64,000 nt of DNA from Pseudomonadales bacterium (GTDB lineage Bacteria; Pseudomonadota; Gammaproteobacteria; Pseudomonadales; Azotimanducaceae), in assembly GCA_029251375.1 (NCBI GenBank), contig JAQXDL010000022.1, positions 369,468-433,467 of the forward strand. Reading direction: 5' to 3'. This document shows, piece after piece, positions 22,359 to 31,264 of this stretch. How positions within the stretch are numbered: the stretch's first letter is position 1; each line of letters opens with the position of its first letter. A program made the translations under genes and the position numbers. The notes beneath the pieces are model-generated. The model saw only the letters and a program-made list of their open reading frames with translations, searched no databases and was not told the DNA's origin.

Positions 22359-23030
22359 GTGCTAAAACTAGAGAGTATCAATGTAGGCCAGAAGACTGAT
22401 CTGCAGCAGGGTAAGAGGACTGTATCCACAGGGATCTTTAAGAATCCTGTGGACCATGCTGTGCAAATTGGCTCGCAAGGTATAACCGGCGATGCCATAT
22501 GTGACAAGCGTCATCATGGTGGGATAGATCAAGCCATTTATGTTTACCGATCCGAGGATTATGAATGGTGGAATCAAAACACAGGCTATGAATTCACGGC
22601 AGGCTATTTTGGTGAAAACTTGACGATTCGTGGCATTCCAGGCGCAGGATTAATGATCGGCGATCAAGTCCGTTTTGGTGACATCAGTCTGCAGGTTACT
22701 GCACCAAGAATTCCCTGTGCGACTTTCGCGGCGAGAATCGGTAGTAAACAATTTGTTAGAGAGTTTAATGTCGCGCAGCGGCCTGGCTTTTATTGCAGGG
22801 TGGTGCAGGCGGGAATACTTAGTCCGCAAGTGCAAGGGCGTCTTCAATTGACCGATGCCGCTAGTATCTCAAGCCTACAATTTTACCGGGACCTGCAGCG
22901 CACGTTGACCCTCGACGAACTAGAGTGCTACTTAGCCTTGCCAATTGATGAGCGTAGTCGGGCAGACTTTACTGCTCGCCGCGCTAAGCTAATCGATCGC
23001 TCAGCCTCCTCTGTGTTGAAAAGCCGATGA
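22359..23030 (+). CDS. MOSC-domain protein, YiiM-like
   Basis: A 223-aa protein with a GTG start. The MOSC core includes GITGDAICDKRHHGGIDQAIYVYRSEDYEWW, ENLTIRG, GDQVRFGDISLQVTAPRIPC, whose Cys is the conserved sulfur/molybdenum ligand position, and RPGFYCRVVQAG. E. coli YiiM uses molybdenum cofactor to reduce N-hydroxylated compounds such as 6-N-hydroxylaminopurine; a similar detoxifying reductase is likely. It overlaps the next gene by ATGA, so the two are translationally coupled. Confidence 0.88.
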   Translation: MLKLESINVGQKTDLQQGKRTVSTGIFKNPVDHAVQIGSQGITGDAICDKRHHGGIDQAIYVYRSEDYEWWNQNTGYEFTAGYFGENLTIRGIPGAGLMIGDQVRFGDISLQVTAPRIPCATFAARIGSKQFVREFNVAQRPGFYCRVVQAGILSPQVQGRLQLTDAASISSLQFYRDLQRTLTLDELECYLALPIDERSRADFTARRAKLIDRSASSVLKSR

Positions 23031-24037
23031 GATCCCGTTTTCGCCAATTATTAGCACAGCGTACCTCAGAAGAGCTCATGGTGATGGCGTTGGGGATAAT
23101 CTGTCTGTGCGGTTTACTGCCTTTTGCGATTATTCGCTTCGCTCGCGGAGATATCGCGATTGCAACCATCGAGGCGATCGGTGCAGTTGTCACAGTAGGA
23201 CTGCTTGTGTCTGTTTATCGTTCGGGCAGAACAGAATTCACCGGTTTGGTTTTAGCGATGTTATCGGTTTTTGGTATCTCGGCCGTTATCTACCTCGGCG
23301 GTATTACAGAGGTCTACTTCCTTTATCCGACAGTGATTGCAAGTTACTTCTTGCTGGCGCCGAACGTGGCGCTCGCGGTTTGTATCGTTGCAGTGTTTGG
23401 CTTGTCACCAGAACTATACTCGCGCATGGAGGCGCTAGAATTTGGACGATTCTTTTCTTCAATGCTCGCTTGTGCTCTCTTTTCTTACGCTTTTGCAACT
23501 ATAAGAAATCGCCAACGCGATGAACTATTTCATCTGTCAACAAATGATGGGTTAACTGGCGCCGGCAACCGTCGCGCCATGGATCAAAAAATTGCTGAAC
23601 TTATTGAGGGTTTTAAACGAAATCATTCAGCTGTTTCGATGTTAATGCTCGACCTTGACCGATTTAAGGTAATCAATGACAGTCAGGGGCACGCTTTGGG
23701 CGACCAGGTATTAAAAGAAGTAACTACTGTTATTAAAGCTCGAATCAGAACGACTGATGCATTGTTCCGTTATGGTGGCGATGAGTTTGTTGTTTTGGTG
23801 CCTAACTCCAATTTGGAACATGCCCTCGGTGTTGCAGAAGACTTAAGGAGTTTAGTCGAAGCCCATGGTGCAATGAATGGCACGGGTGTATCCATTTCGA
23901 TCGGTGTAGCCGAATATAGTCAAGACCAGCTGCCTGCAGAATGGCTGGAGAGCGCAGACAACGCGCTGCTTGAAGCAAAACGTAACGGCCGCAATCAAGT
24001 GTTAAGGGGCCTTAATACGGATCAGAAACTCGACTAA
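23027..24037 (+). CDS. membrane diguanylate cyclase (GGDEF)
   Basis: Makes cyclic di-GMP from two GTP. It has 336 aa: five or six membrane helices between residues 15 and 158 (a MASE-like sensor region), a short linker, and a GGDEF domain starting at DGLTGAGNRR near 174. The catalytic signature GGDEF is intact at 250-254, and an inhibitory I-site RTTD is at 241-244, exactly five residues ahead, so product feedback is expected. It is coupled by ATGA overlap to the MOSC gene; no functional link between the two is known to me. Confidence 0.93.
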   Translation: MRSRFRQLLAQRTSEELMVMALGIICLCGLLPFAIIRFARGDIAIATIEAIGAVVTVGLLVSVYRSGRTEFTGLVLAMLSVFGISAVIYLGGITEVYFLYPTVIASYFLLAPNVALAVCIVAVFGLSPELYSRMEALEFGRFFSSMLACALFSYAFATIRNRQRDELFHLSTNDGLTGAGNRRAMDQKIAELIEGFKRNHSAVSMLMLDLDRFKVINDSQGHALGDQVLKEVTTVIKARIRTTDALFRYGGDEFVVLVPNSNLEHALGVAEDLRSLVEAHGAMNGTGVSISIGVAEYSQDQLPAEWLESADNALLEAKRNGRNQVLRGLNTDQKLD

Positions 24038-24416
24038 AATTTGGTCGCTAGCGTCGAGCAAGTGGATAGACCAATGCTGAGTTGTTGGTATCAATGCGCG
24101 TTGTGTATGCATCAGTGATCCGCCACAAAATATAACGCCCCTTAGAGCTGTTTGCTGACTGTGCTGGTTAAGGTCTGTGTTGTCCGATTTCTTATTGCAC
24201 CTATATGACACGTGAATATAGATTCATCGCACATAACGTTAGAGCTTTGATCGGCTACCTGTTTGTTTCCCGATGGGGTATTCTTCCTGTCCTTTTTGGC
24301 ACAGTGATCGAAAAAGCATAGCGCAAACGGTGGTTTTGCGGTTGTTTCTAACCAATTATCAAGGTTGCGAATAGGTGCCAAAACGCGATTCAACTTCTTC
24401 AAGGAACTAAAAAAAT
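24038..24416. other. 379-base gap before the FKBP gene
   Basis: No gene, strong hairpin or repeat is seen. It presumably holds the FKBP promoter. Confidence 0.4.
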
Positions 24417-24797
24417 ATGTCTAATGACGGTGCAACATTCTTAGCTGAGAATGCCAATAAAGAAGGTGTGGTAGTTACAGCATCTGGGCTGCAGTACGAA
24501 ATTATTGAAACTGGATCTGGTAAGACGCCGGGTGCGACCGATACGGTCGTGACTCATTATGCGGGTACGTTTCTCGATGGCTCCGAGTTTGATAGTTCCA
24601 TCAAGCGTGGCGAGCCCCTTTCTTTTCCTGTTAATGGCGTCATTGCGGGTTGGACAGAGGCCCTAATGCTTATGCAGGAAGGCGACAAGTGGCGTCTTTT
24701 TGTACCCTCTGATTTGGCCTACGGACCTTCAGGTGTAGGACCAATCCCACCAAACAGTACGTTGATATTTGAAGTGCAACTCATTCAAGTCAAATAG
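24417..24797 (+). CDS. FKBP-type peptidyl-prolyl cis-trans isomerase
   Basis: A 126-aa cytosolic PPIase with no signal peptide. The single FKBP domain spans about 15-126: GLQYEIIETGSGKTPG, VTHYAGTFLDGSEFDSS, the pocket motif VIAGWTEALMLMQEGDKWRLFVPSDLAYG, and the closing GPIPPNSTLIFEVQLIQVK. It resembles the FkpA/FklB C-terminal domain without the dimerisation helix region. The following oxidoreductase lies 59 bases downstream on the same strand. Confidence 0.92.
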   Translation: MSNDGATFLAENANKEGVVVTASGLQYEIIETGSGKTPGATDTVVTHYAGTFLDGSEFDSSIKRGEPLSFPVNGVIAGWTEALMLMQEGDKWRLFVPSDLAYGPSGVGPIPPNSTLIFEVQLIQVK

Positions 24798-24856
24798 AGC
24801 CTGCTAAAGATTCGAATAAAAAATTTAGTTAATAGAATAAACGCTGGAGAACAAAT

Positions 24857-25978
24857 ATGTCAGATACGTCCCTCGAACTCAGATCAGAAATTACGAAAGG
24901 CGCAAAGCTAAATATATCGTTGGCATCTGTGCCGATGCCTGTTCCCGGAGATGACGAAGTCCTTATACAAGTTTCTGCGTCTCCTATTAATCCTTCCGAC
25001 TTAGGTTTGCTTATCGGACCAGCTGACGTTAGTACGATGAAGGTGACCGGACCTGCTGATAATCCTTTGGTAACAATGGATGTACCAGAGGCGATGATGA
25101 GTGCTATGGGTGCGAGGCTTGACGAATCTTTGCCCGTTGGAAACGAAGGCGCGGGTCTTGTCGTCGATGCCGGCGTTAATGCAAAAGGACTTATCGGAAA
25201 GATGGTCGGTGTTGCTGGCGGCGCTATGTACTCGCAGTATCGGTGCGTTCCTGCATCGGCCTGTTTGGTAATGAATGAAGGTACGACTGCTGCTCAGGCT
25301 GCATCTTGTTTTGTTAACCCTTTGACTGCTTTAGGCATGGTCGAAACAATGAAGATGGAAGGTCACACAGCGCTGCTTCATACTGCTGCGGCGTCTAATC
25401 TTGGACAGATGCTAGTAAAGATTTGTTTAGCTGATGATGTGCAGTTAGTAAATATTGTTCGGAAGAAAGAGCAAGTGGATCTGCTTAAATCCCTTGGTGC
25501 AAAGTACGTATGTAATTCATCAGACGCTACTTTCATGGATGACTTAGTTGATGCCTTGGTCGCAACAGGCGCAACTATCGGTTTTGATGCAACCGGTGGT
25601 GGTAAGTTAGCAAGTCAAATTCTGACTGCAATGGAGATCGCCGCAAATAAAACCGCGAAGGAATATAGTCGTTATGGTTCAACTACATTTAAGCAGGTTT
25701 ACATCTACGGCGGTTTAGATCGTTCTCCAACAACCCTGAATCGTGCTTTCGGTATGTCTTGGGCGCTAGGTGGTTGGTTGCTAACGCCGTTCATTGGCAA
25801 GGTAGGTATGGATAAGTTTCAGGAGCTTCGTCAACGCGTTGCCGATGAAATTAACACAACCTTCGCTAGCCACTACACGAAAGAAGTCTCATTAGCGGAA
25901 GTGCTTTCAGCTGAATCTATACAGGCATACGCTAAGCAAGCCACGGGTACAAAATACCTCATAAACCCTCAGCTATAA
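24857..25978 (+). CDS. MDR-family (quinone-reductase-like) oxidoreductase
   Basis: A 373-aa medium-chain dehydrogenase/reductase. The N-terminal GroES-like domain contains VSASPINPSDLG. It lacks the zinc-binding GHE signature of alcohol dehydrogenases; the equivalent segment is PVGNEGAGLVVDAG. The nucleotide-binding domain includes LLHTAAASNLGQMLVKI and a FDATGGG stretch. This fits an NAD(P)H-dependent quinone or enoyl reductase of unknown substrate. GGAG precedes the ATG at 24857. A strong hairpin follows at 26003-26054. Confidence 0.88.
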   Translation: MSDTSLELRSEITKGAKLNISLASVPMPVPGDDEVLIQVSASPINPSDLGLLIGPADVSTMKVTGPADNPLVTMDVPEAMMSAMGARLDESLPVGNEGAGLVVDAGVNAKGLIGKMVGVAGGAMYSQYRCVPASACLVMNEGTTAAQAASCFVNPLTALGMVETMKMEGHTALLHTAAASNLGQMLVKICLADDVQLVNIVRKKEQVDLLKSLGAKYVCNSSDATFMDDLVDALVATGATIGFDATGGGKLASQILTAMEIAANKTAKEYSRYGSTTFKQVYIYGGLDRSPTTLNRAFGMSWALGGWLLTPFIGKVGMDKFQELRQRVADEINTTFASHYTKEVSLAEVLSAESIQAYAKQATGTKYLINPQL

Positions 25979-26002
25979 GCGCTTGTCGTAAAGTTCTAGT
26001 CA

Positions 26003-26054
26003 GTGGCTTCGGGTTTCTCAGTAAGGATATTACTGAGAAACCTAAACCGGCCAC
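26003..26054 (+). terminator. long perfect hairpin downstream of the MDR gene
   Basis: A perfect 13-bp stem (26012-26024 with 26030-26042) around the loop GGATA, plus an outer 5-bp stem GTGGC/GCCAC (26003-26007 with 26050-26054). No T run follows, so it is not a classic terminator; an mRNA-stabilising or attenuating hairpin is equally possible. Confidence 0.55.
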
Positions 26055-26098
26055 GAATCACCTGAAAGTAACTTGCCAAGCAAAGTAATGGAAAGCAC

Positions 26099-26356
26099 AT
26101 GTGGAACGAATCGGACGATTGTCTTGAAACAGAACTAGTCTTCAAAGATTTTGTAACTGCTTTTCAATTTATGGGTATTGTTGCTGCCCTTGCGGAAGAG
26201 CATGAACATCATCCTGAATGGTCAAACGTCTATAATCGTGTCTATATCAAGCTTACTACACACGATTCTGACAATAAGGTCACCGACAAAGATCGGTTGC
26301 TGGCAACGGCGATTGAAAATGATCCTGCGGTGATTGAGTTACTTAACCTAAGTTAA
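26099..26356 (+). CDS. phhB: pterin-4a-carbinolamine dehydratase, short form
   Basis: Recycles the pterin cofactor after aromatic amino-acid hydroxylation. The core motif EHEHHPEWSNVYNRV, with the catalytic His pair, then H54-type THD and the final KDRLLA, fit the family. The protein is only 85 aa because it starts at the conserved W region. An in-frame stop 30 bases upstream excludes the usual N-terminal helix of 15-25 residues. The phenylalanine hydroxylase gene phhA is not nearby. It may be a natural short variant. Confidence 0.85.
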   Translation: MWNESDDCLETELVFKDFVTAFQFMGIVAALAEEHEHHPEWSNVYNRVYIKLTTHDSDNKVTDKDRLLATAIENDPAVIELLNLS

Positions 26357-26654
26357 CGGAATCATGCGCGACGATTAAGCCTGCAACAGTTTGTATCCAG
26401 ATACACACAGCCTTCCCCAATCACGCTCGTTGTAGCTGAAAATGCTTTAAATGTCCCGGTCGCGGCGACAAAAGTGTGATTATCTCCATTATTAAATCGC
26501 ACCATTTTTTCGCAATAAGTCTTTGTATTTATTGACTAATGGTTGGTTTTATCGACGTCCTTCTTTGACCGTACATCAATATTTACGATTAAATATGGAG
26601 GAAACTTCACTTTTTGACTACAATGCGCCGCACCTAATCCACTGAACTTCCTCT

Positions 26655-27647
26655 ATGAAGCTTTTTAAAGTGTCAATAATGGTTTTGACCTTGGTGATAT
26701 GCCTTGGCAATTCGACTAGCACAGCGCTGAATGATTTTGCAGTGACGATAGTCGAAGACCATACGGTTGAGGGTGTTTACGCTCAAGCTCAGTCGACAGT
26801 TTCTGTGTCTGCTGAAGTTGCAATGGAAGTTCCTTCTCAAGCAGCTCAGAAGCCCTCGGCATCTGTCGACAGCAGTTCTCCGCTTCTACCGGCGGCTTAC
26901 CATCCCGACTCGGTTCGATTGGGCAATGCTTCACGCTATTCCCCACCTGATTTCAACCGTTACCTGGATACCAGCGAAAAGAAACAAGCATTTTACAACT
27001 ACCTGCTACCAATGATTCACAAAGCCAATCAGGAAGTGACTCAAGAGAGAGCCTGGTTAAATGCAATGGGCGACTTATTGCTCGCTGGGGTACCACTTTC
27101 AGAAAACCAATTGCTGGCATTAAGCCGCGTCGAAAAGCGTTACGATTTGAGCAAGCAACGTCATGGCAAAAATGAAGTGGATGAACAGAACATGTTAACG
27201 ACGGCAAAACGAATTGGTGCGCTGATAAATCGTGTCGACGTCGTACCCGCATCACTCATCGTTGCTCAAGCGGCAAAAGAGTCTGGTTGGGGGACATCGC
27301 GTTTCGCCACGCAGGGCAACAACTTCTTTGGTATATGGTGCTTTTATCAAGGCTGCGGTTTGACGCCATTGCAAAGAACAGAGGGCTTTACGCATGAGGT
27401 TGCGACTTTCGAATCGGTAGAACAGGGTGTTAGGTACTATGTAAGAACAATTAATACACATGTCGCTTACAATGATCTAAGACAGCTGAGAGCCGATGCT
27501 CGACGATCCGATGAACAATCCCCAGGCGAACTCCTTGCCAATGGACTACTTCGATACTCCGAACGAGGCTTAGCTTATGTCCGCGAAGTTCAGTCGATGA
27601 TCCGCCACAACAATCTGCAGCGATTCACGCGCGTTTACTCTGCATAA
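26655..27647 (+). CDS. Bax-like exported glucosaminidase-domain protein
   Basis: A 330-aa putative peptidoglycan hydrolase. The hydrophobic N-terminus (residues 5-25) acts as a signal sequence, followed by a Ser/Pro/Ala-rich linker to about residue 75. The catalytic domain resembles E. coli Bax and the FlgJ/Atl glucosaminidase group: PASLIVAQAAKESGWGTSRFATQGNNFFGIWC, with the catalytic Glu in AAKESGWG. The domain continues through FESVEQGVRYYVRTINTH. It probably acts in the periplasm on the cell wall. It appears monocistronic. Confidence 0.88.
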   Translation: MKLFKVSIMVLTLVICLGNSTSTALNDFAVTIVEDHTVEGVYAQAQSTVSVSAEVAMEVPSQAAQKPSASVDSSSPLLPAAYHPDSVRLGNASRYSPPDFNRYLDTSEKKQAFYNYLLPMIHKANQEVTQERAWLNAMGDLLLAGVPLSENQLLALSRVEKRYDLSKQRHGKNEVDEQNMLTTAKRIGALINRVDVVPASLIVAQAAKESGWGTSRFATQGNNFFGIWCFYQGCGLTPLQRTEGFTHEVATFESVEQGVRYYVRTINTHVAYNDLRQLRADARRSDEQSPGELLANGLLRYSERGLAYVREVQSMIRHNNLQRFTRVYSA

Positions 27648-27713
27648 GGATCTTGCGTGCGTTCTATGAGCGTATCGTTATAGCTTAAGGCATATGGCGT
27701 CACGTATAGTGAT

Positions 27714-28643
27714 GTGCTCTTTTACTTGTTGAAGCGCCGTATGTATCAACAGATCCTTAGCCGTTTAGCCCTCTCCTTGCAAAATCCATTGCCGGAACCA
27801 CGTCGCCTATTTCATGGCCGTGGTCATATGTTCGAGGGTTTGGAGCATGTCAATATCGACTTCTTCCCACCTGTACTGTTGCTCACCGGCTACAAGCCTA
27901 TAGACGAGCTACAAGAATTGATCGATGCTATCAAAGCATTAGATGTGCTAAATCAAATTAAGTCCGTTGTATATCAACAACGGTCTAGTAAAGGCGCGCC
28001 GGCGGAGTGGGTGTGGGGCGAAAAATTCGAGGTGCTTACCGTTGAGGAAAATGGATTAAAGTTTGAAGTTCAGCCTGGTCAGCATCAAAACGCTGGTTTA
28101 TTTTTGGATATGCGTCCGCTTCGAAAATGGTTAAAAAAGTACAGCGACGGTAAAAACGTTCTAAACCTCTTTTCTTATACCTGCTCATTGTCCGTTGCTG
28201 CACTAGCCGGTGGGGCAAGACAGGTCGTTAGCGTTGATATGAGCAAACCCAGCATTAATTGGGGCAAGCGAAATCATGCGCTAAATAATCATAATCCGAA
28301 CGCAGTAAGGTCCCTGCCTCTAAATGTGTTTAAAGCCTGGAAAAAAATTGAGAAGGGGGCGCCTTACGATCTGGTCATTATTGATCCGCCTACTCGCCAA
28401 CGAGGCAGCTTTGATGCGGAAAAAGATTATGTGCAGGTTCTAAAGAAACTTGATCGATTAACATCAAAAAATAGTGAAGTCATTGCAACCCTCAATAGCC
28501 CCTATTTGGGACTCGATCATCTACCGAATCTGATGCAGCGATACCAATCAAAGTTTCGCCTACTTGGTGAATTCCCTGCCAGTGAAGAGTTTGAGGATAA
28601 GTATCCTGAACGCGCACTAAAAATCTTTCACTTTAAACAGTAA
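27714..28643 (+). CDS. class I SAM-dependent methyltransferase, RlmI/RsmD-like
   Basis: A 309-aa predicted RNA methyltransferase. An N-terminal substrate domain (HGRGHMFEGLEHVNIDFFPP) precedes a Rossmann fold from about residue 130: GLFLDMRPLRKWL, NVLNLFSYTCSLSVAALAGGA (SAM-binding motif I), VDMSK (motif II) and the catalytic LVIIDPPTRQRGSF (motif IV). The IDPPT motif and LFLDMR segment are typical of 23S rRNA cytosine methyltransferases of the RlmI/RlmK type, but the PUA domain is missing, so the target is uncertain. An ATG at 27741 is an alternative start. Confidence 0.85.
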   Translation: MLFYLLKRRMYQQILSRLALSLQNPLPEPRRLFHGRGHMFEGLEHVNIDFFPPVLLLTGYKPIDELQELIDAIKALDVLNQIKSVVYQQRSSKGAPAEWVWGEKFEVLTVEENGLKFEVQPGQHQNAGLFLDMRPLRKWLKKYSDGKNVLNLFSYTCSLSVAALAGGARQVVSVDMSKPSINWGKRNHALNNHNPNAVRSLPLNVFKAWKKIEKGAPYDLVIIDPPTRQRGSFDAEKDYVQVLKKLDRLTSKNSEVIATLNSPYLGLDHLPNLMQRYQSKFRLLGEFPASEEFEDKYPERALKIFHFKQ

Positions 28644-28747
28644 ATCTCGGTGTTCTAGCGGTTACTGGTTAACCTACTGCTCGATGAAACTCTGAGGCCA
28701 AGCGGTATCAAAGTTTAATGGTGCAGATTAGAACTTGTTCTGACGCG

Positions 28748-29926
28748 TTAACTAACTCTCGATTCAGGCCAAAGTCGTAGGAAGTTTTCGCTGAAGAAAT
28801 TCTCGTTTGTCTTCTCCGACTCTGCTTCAAGTGCTTTGGTAAACTTACCAATTGGATCTCTGCCGCCCTCGACGTGCGGGTAGTCACTTGAGAACAAGTA
28901 CAGATCTTCATTCGATTGTTGAATTAAATTCGCAACATCTTCATGGGGAAATGGTGTGAAACCCATTTGCTCGGTCAGTTGCTGTGTAGGCGTTCTTTCA
29001 AACCTAACGGATTCATCAACGCGGCCGTAAATCTTCGAAACCCAATCTAAGCGTTTCAATAACTCAGGCACCCAGCCTGCGCCAAGTTCAACCGCTGCAC
29101 CACGAAGATTTGGATGTCGATCAAAAACGCCGTCGAGCAATAGCATACTAATGAAGGTTTCCGGCGGTTGGTGCATAACAGCTGCATCTTTGGTGCGGAC
29201 ATTCTCGCCGCCACCCATCCAGTCTTTCACTGCGCCCCGGCCATTATTGCTCCATGACTTTAGCGCTTGTAGGGGCGAGCCGCCGACGTGAATAACAAAA
29301 GGCGTACCGGAGTCAGCGAGAAGTTTCCAAAAAGGTTCAAGCTCGATATGACCTGGAGCGATATTAATTGGCGATCGATGCGGCACCCAGATAGCTTCAA
29401 GGTTACCCTCTAACGCAAACTCAAGCTCTTTCATTGCATCAGCCGGCGAGTCTAAAGGAACAACACCTACGCCCATTAAACGTTCGTCATCTGAGCAAAA
29501 ATCTATCATGTGCCTGTTGTGCGCGCGCGTTGCACCGTAGCGAATCTCTGGGCTGACTTTTGAGCTAGGGTGAAAAGGCTGGGCAACACTGTGGGTTGCA
29601 AACACAAGCTGCTTCTTGAATCCCAGCATGTCCATGGCGACTTTGCGATCATCTTTGTTGAATGCGCCAAGAGCTTGAATCTCTTTGGACTTGGCGATCA
29701 AATCATCGCCCAGGGCAATCAACTCTTTAATATGCTGATCAGAATGCTTGCCACCTTGATCCATAATCTGAGCGACTTCGTCTTCAGTGACCAAAGAGGC
29801 GCTATAGCTAACTTCAGCGATCTGATGTCTTATTGACGGATCGGCGTAGGCTTTTAGAAAGTCAGGTTTTTCCATGATGTGACTATCAGCATCATAGAAA
29901 GGTCGATGGTTAGGTGCATATGTCAT
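28748..29926 (-). CDS. amidohydrolase-2 family metal-dependent hydrolase
   Basis: A 392-aa TIM-barrel hydrolase or decarboxylase from the ATG at 29926, preceded by GGAGAAAA; a start nine codons upstream is less likely. The metal motif is FYDADSHIMEKPD, where D-x-H-x-x-E replaces HxH, as in the ACMSD/gamma-resorcylate decarboxylase group. Further ligand candidates are the His of PFVIHVGGSPL and the Asp in LFSSDYPHVEGGRDP near the C-terminus. This group acts on aromatic or lactone carboxylates. The genes around it are catabolic, so a role in breakdown of an aromatic or terpenoid acid is a reasonable inference. Confidence 0.85.
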   Translation of the reverse strand: MTYAPNHRPFYDADSHIMEKPDFLKAYADPSIRHQIAEVSYSASLVTEDEVAQIMDQGGKHSDQHIKELIALGDDLIAKSKEIQALGAFNKDDRKVAMDMLGFKKQLVFATHSVAQPFHPSSKVSPEIRYGATRAHNRHMIDFCSDDERLMGVGVVPLDSPADAMKELEFALEGNLEAIWVPHRSPINIAPGHIELEPFWKLLADSGTPFVIHVGGSPLQALKSWSNNGRGAVKDWMGGGENVRTKDAAVMHQPPETFISMLLLDGVFDRHPNLRGAAVELGAGWVPELLKRLDWVSKIYGRVDESVRFERTPTQQLTEQMGFTPFPHEDVANLIQQSNEDLYLFSSDYPHVEGGRDPIGKFTKALEAESEKTNENFFSENFLRLWPESRVS

Positions 29927-30016
29927 TGTTTTTTCTCCGAAACATGAGGTCAAGAGTACCGCGTTCGTTTTAGGTATCGCAAGGTGAATACACCCACCGG
30001 TTTTAAAACTTAAGGC

Positions 30017-30709
30017 TTACCATTCGTGTTTGTCGCCATCCCACTTGAAAAAGCCACCGGCGTTGGCCGTATCCAGTTTGTCGATCACCTCGATGATACC
30101 TGCCGCACTTTGCTCTGCGGTAATGTCCGCACTTGGCCCGCCCATATCTGTTTGCACCCAGCCTGGATGTATCACGCACAGCGCAATACCTTCTTTGACG
30201 TATTCTAACGCGGCCATCTTCATGTATTTGTTAAGTGCTGCCTTTGAGCTGCAGTACGCATAGGCTACAGCCATATCCAGCGACAGTGCGCCCATCTGAC
30301 TTGTAATGGTAGCCACTTTACCGGCGGGCGAGGCTTTGACATTATCAGTCAATGCGTGCATCACACGAACAGGCGCCATAGCATTGATATTAAAAGCATC
30401 CGCCCATCCCTCAAAGTCCATTTGCATAGCAGTTTGATTCTCGAACGATGGGCCAGATGTGCCGGCATTGTTGATGAGGATATCAATAGGTTTGCCTTTG
30501 AGTGCCTTGGCGAGATTGGCAACGGATTCCGCCTCTCCGACGGCTAGTTCCATGATCTGAATTTGGTGCGATTCTTTCAATTTATGCAGTTCAGTGGCTG
30601 AATCCGGCTGGCGGCAGCAGGCGATAACCTGATGACCTTCGTTTGCGTATTGGGCCGTGATTTTTAGTCCTATGCCTTTGTTGGCACCGGTAATGAGTAT
30701 TGTCGACAT
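30017..30709 (-). CDS. short-chain dehydrogenase/reductase
   Basis: NAD(P)-dependent oxidoreductase of 230 aa from the ATG at 30709, with CAGGAAAA upstream; an ORF start at 30742 adds 11 unlikely residues. The TGANKGIG cofactor motif is near residue 7, NNAG near 82, the catalytic Ser in ITSQMGAL and the Tyr/Lys pair in YCSSK. The sequence is close to the Csg/sniffer-type carbonyl reductases. Substrate unknown. Confidence 0.9.
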   Translation of the reverse strand: MSTILITGANKGIGLKITAQYANEGHQVIACCRQPDSATELHKLKESHQIQIMELAVGEAESVANLAKALKGKPIDILINNAGTSGPSFENQTAMQMDFEGWADAFNINAMAPVRVMHALTDNVKASPAGKVATITSQMGALSLDMAVAYAYCSSKAALNKYMKMAALEYVKEGIALCVIHPGWVQTDMGGPSADITAEQSAAGIIEVIDKLDTANAGGFFKWDGDKHEW

Positions 30710-30894
30710 CGGTTTTCCTGAGTAAGTAGTATTGTGAGTCAAATTTCCGTATTGATCAGAGTAAGCATTAATTTCTATTTAACTTCAACAAGCCGCGCTG
30801 TTGCTTAGCCGCGCTTTGAACTCTGGAGTAGGCATTGTTTCGAACCGTTTTGGGTCAGCTTTTGCTGGTGTAACAAGGATGTTAAATTGCGCCT

Positions 30895-31173
30895 ATGAAA
30901 AAAGTTTTTGTTTGCACTAATCATCGAAAGTTCTCCGATCAGCCCTCTTGCGCTGCTCGCGGCAGCGAATCACTGTTAGATTTTCTCAAGTCTGAAGTTA
31001 GCCTGCGAGACCTCGATGTAGAAGTCGAGTCATCTGTCTGTATGGGCCATTGTGCCAAAGGGCCGAACATTAAGATTAGTGACGGTGATTTTATTCATGG
31101 TGCAAACCAAGATTTGGTTGACGAACTGTTGCTGAAGATAGATGCGTATGGCAATAGACCAACATTAACCTGA
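30895..31173 (+). CDS. thioredoxin-fold (2Fe-2S) ferredoxin
   Basis: A 92-aa electron carrier with the NuoE-like cluster-binding pattern: C7, C19, C49 and C53. The spacing (C-x11-C, then C-x3-C) is typical of thioredoxin-like ferredoxins. It has no signal peptide. It is short and monocistronic; the partner enzyme is not evident. Confidence 0.87.
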   Translation: MKKVFVCTNHRKFSDQPSCAARGSESLLDFLKSEVSLRDLDVEVESSVCMGHCAKGPNIKISDGDFIHGANQDLVDELLLKIDAYGNRPTLT

Positions 31174-31264
31174 ACAACGAATGCTTGTTGTCGCAGTGAA
31201 CCAGTCCTGCGACCAACCATCTTCGTAGCCAATGTGTCTTGCAACAAACCATGCCAGCGATCAG

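Noticed and set aside
22420..22435. LexA box (CTGT...ACAG)
   Set aside because: Spacing is four bases instead of eight and the site is inside the MOSC gene.
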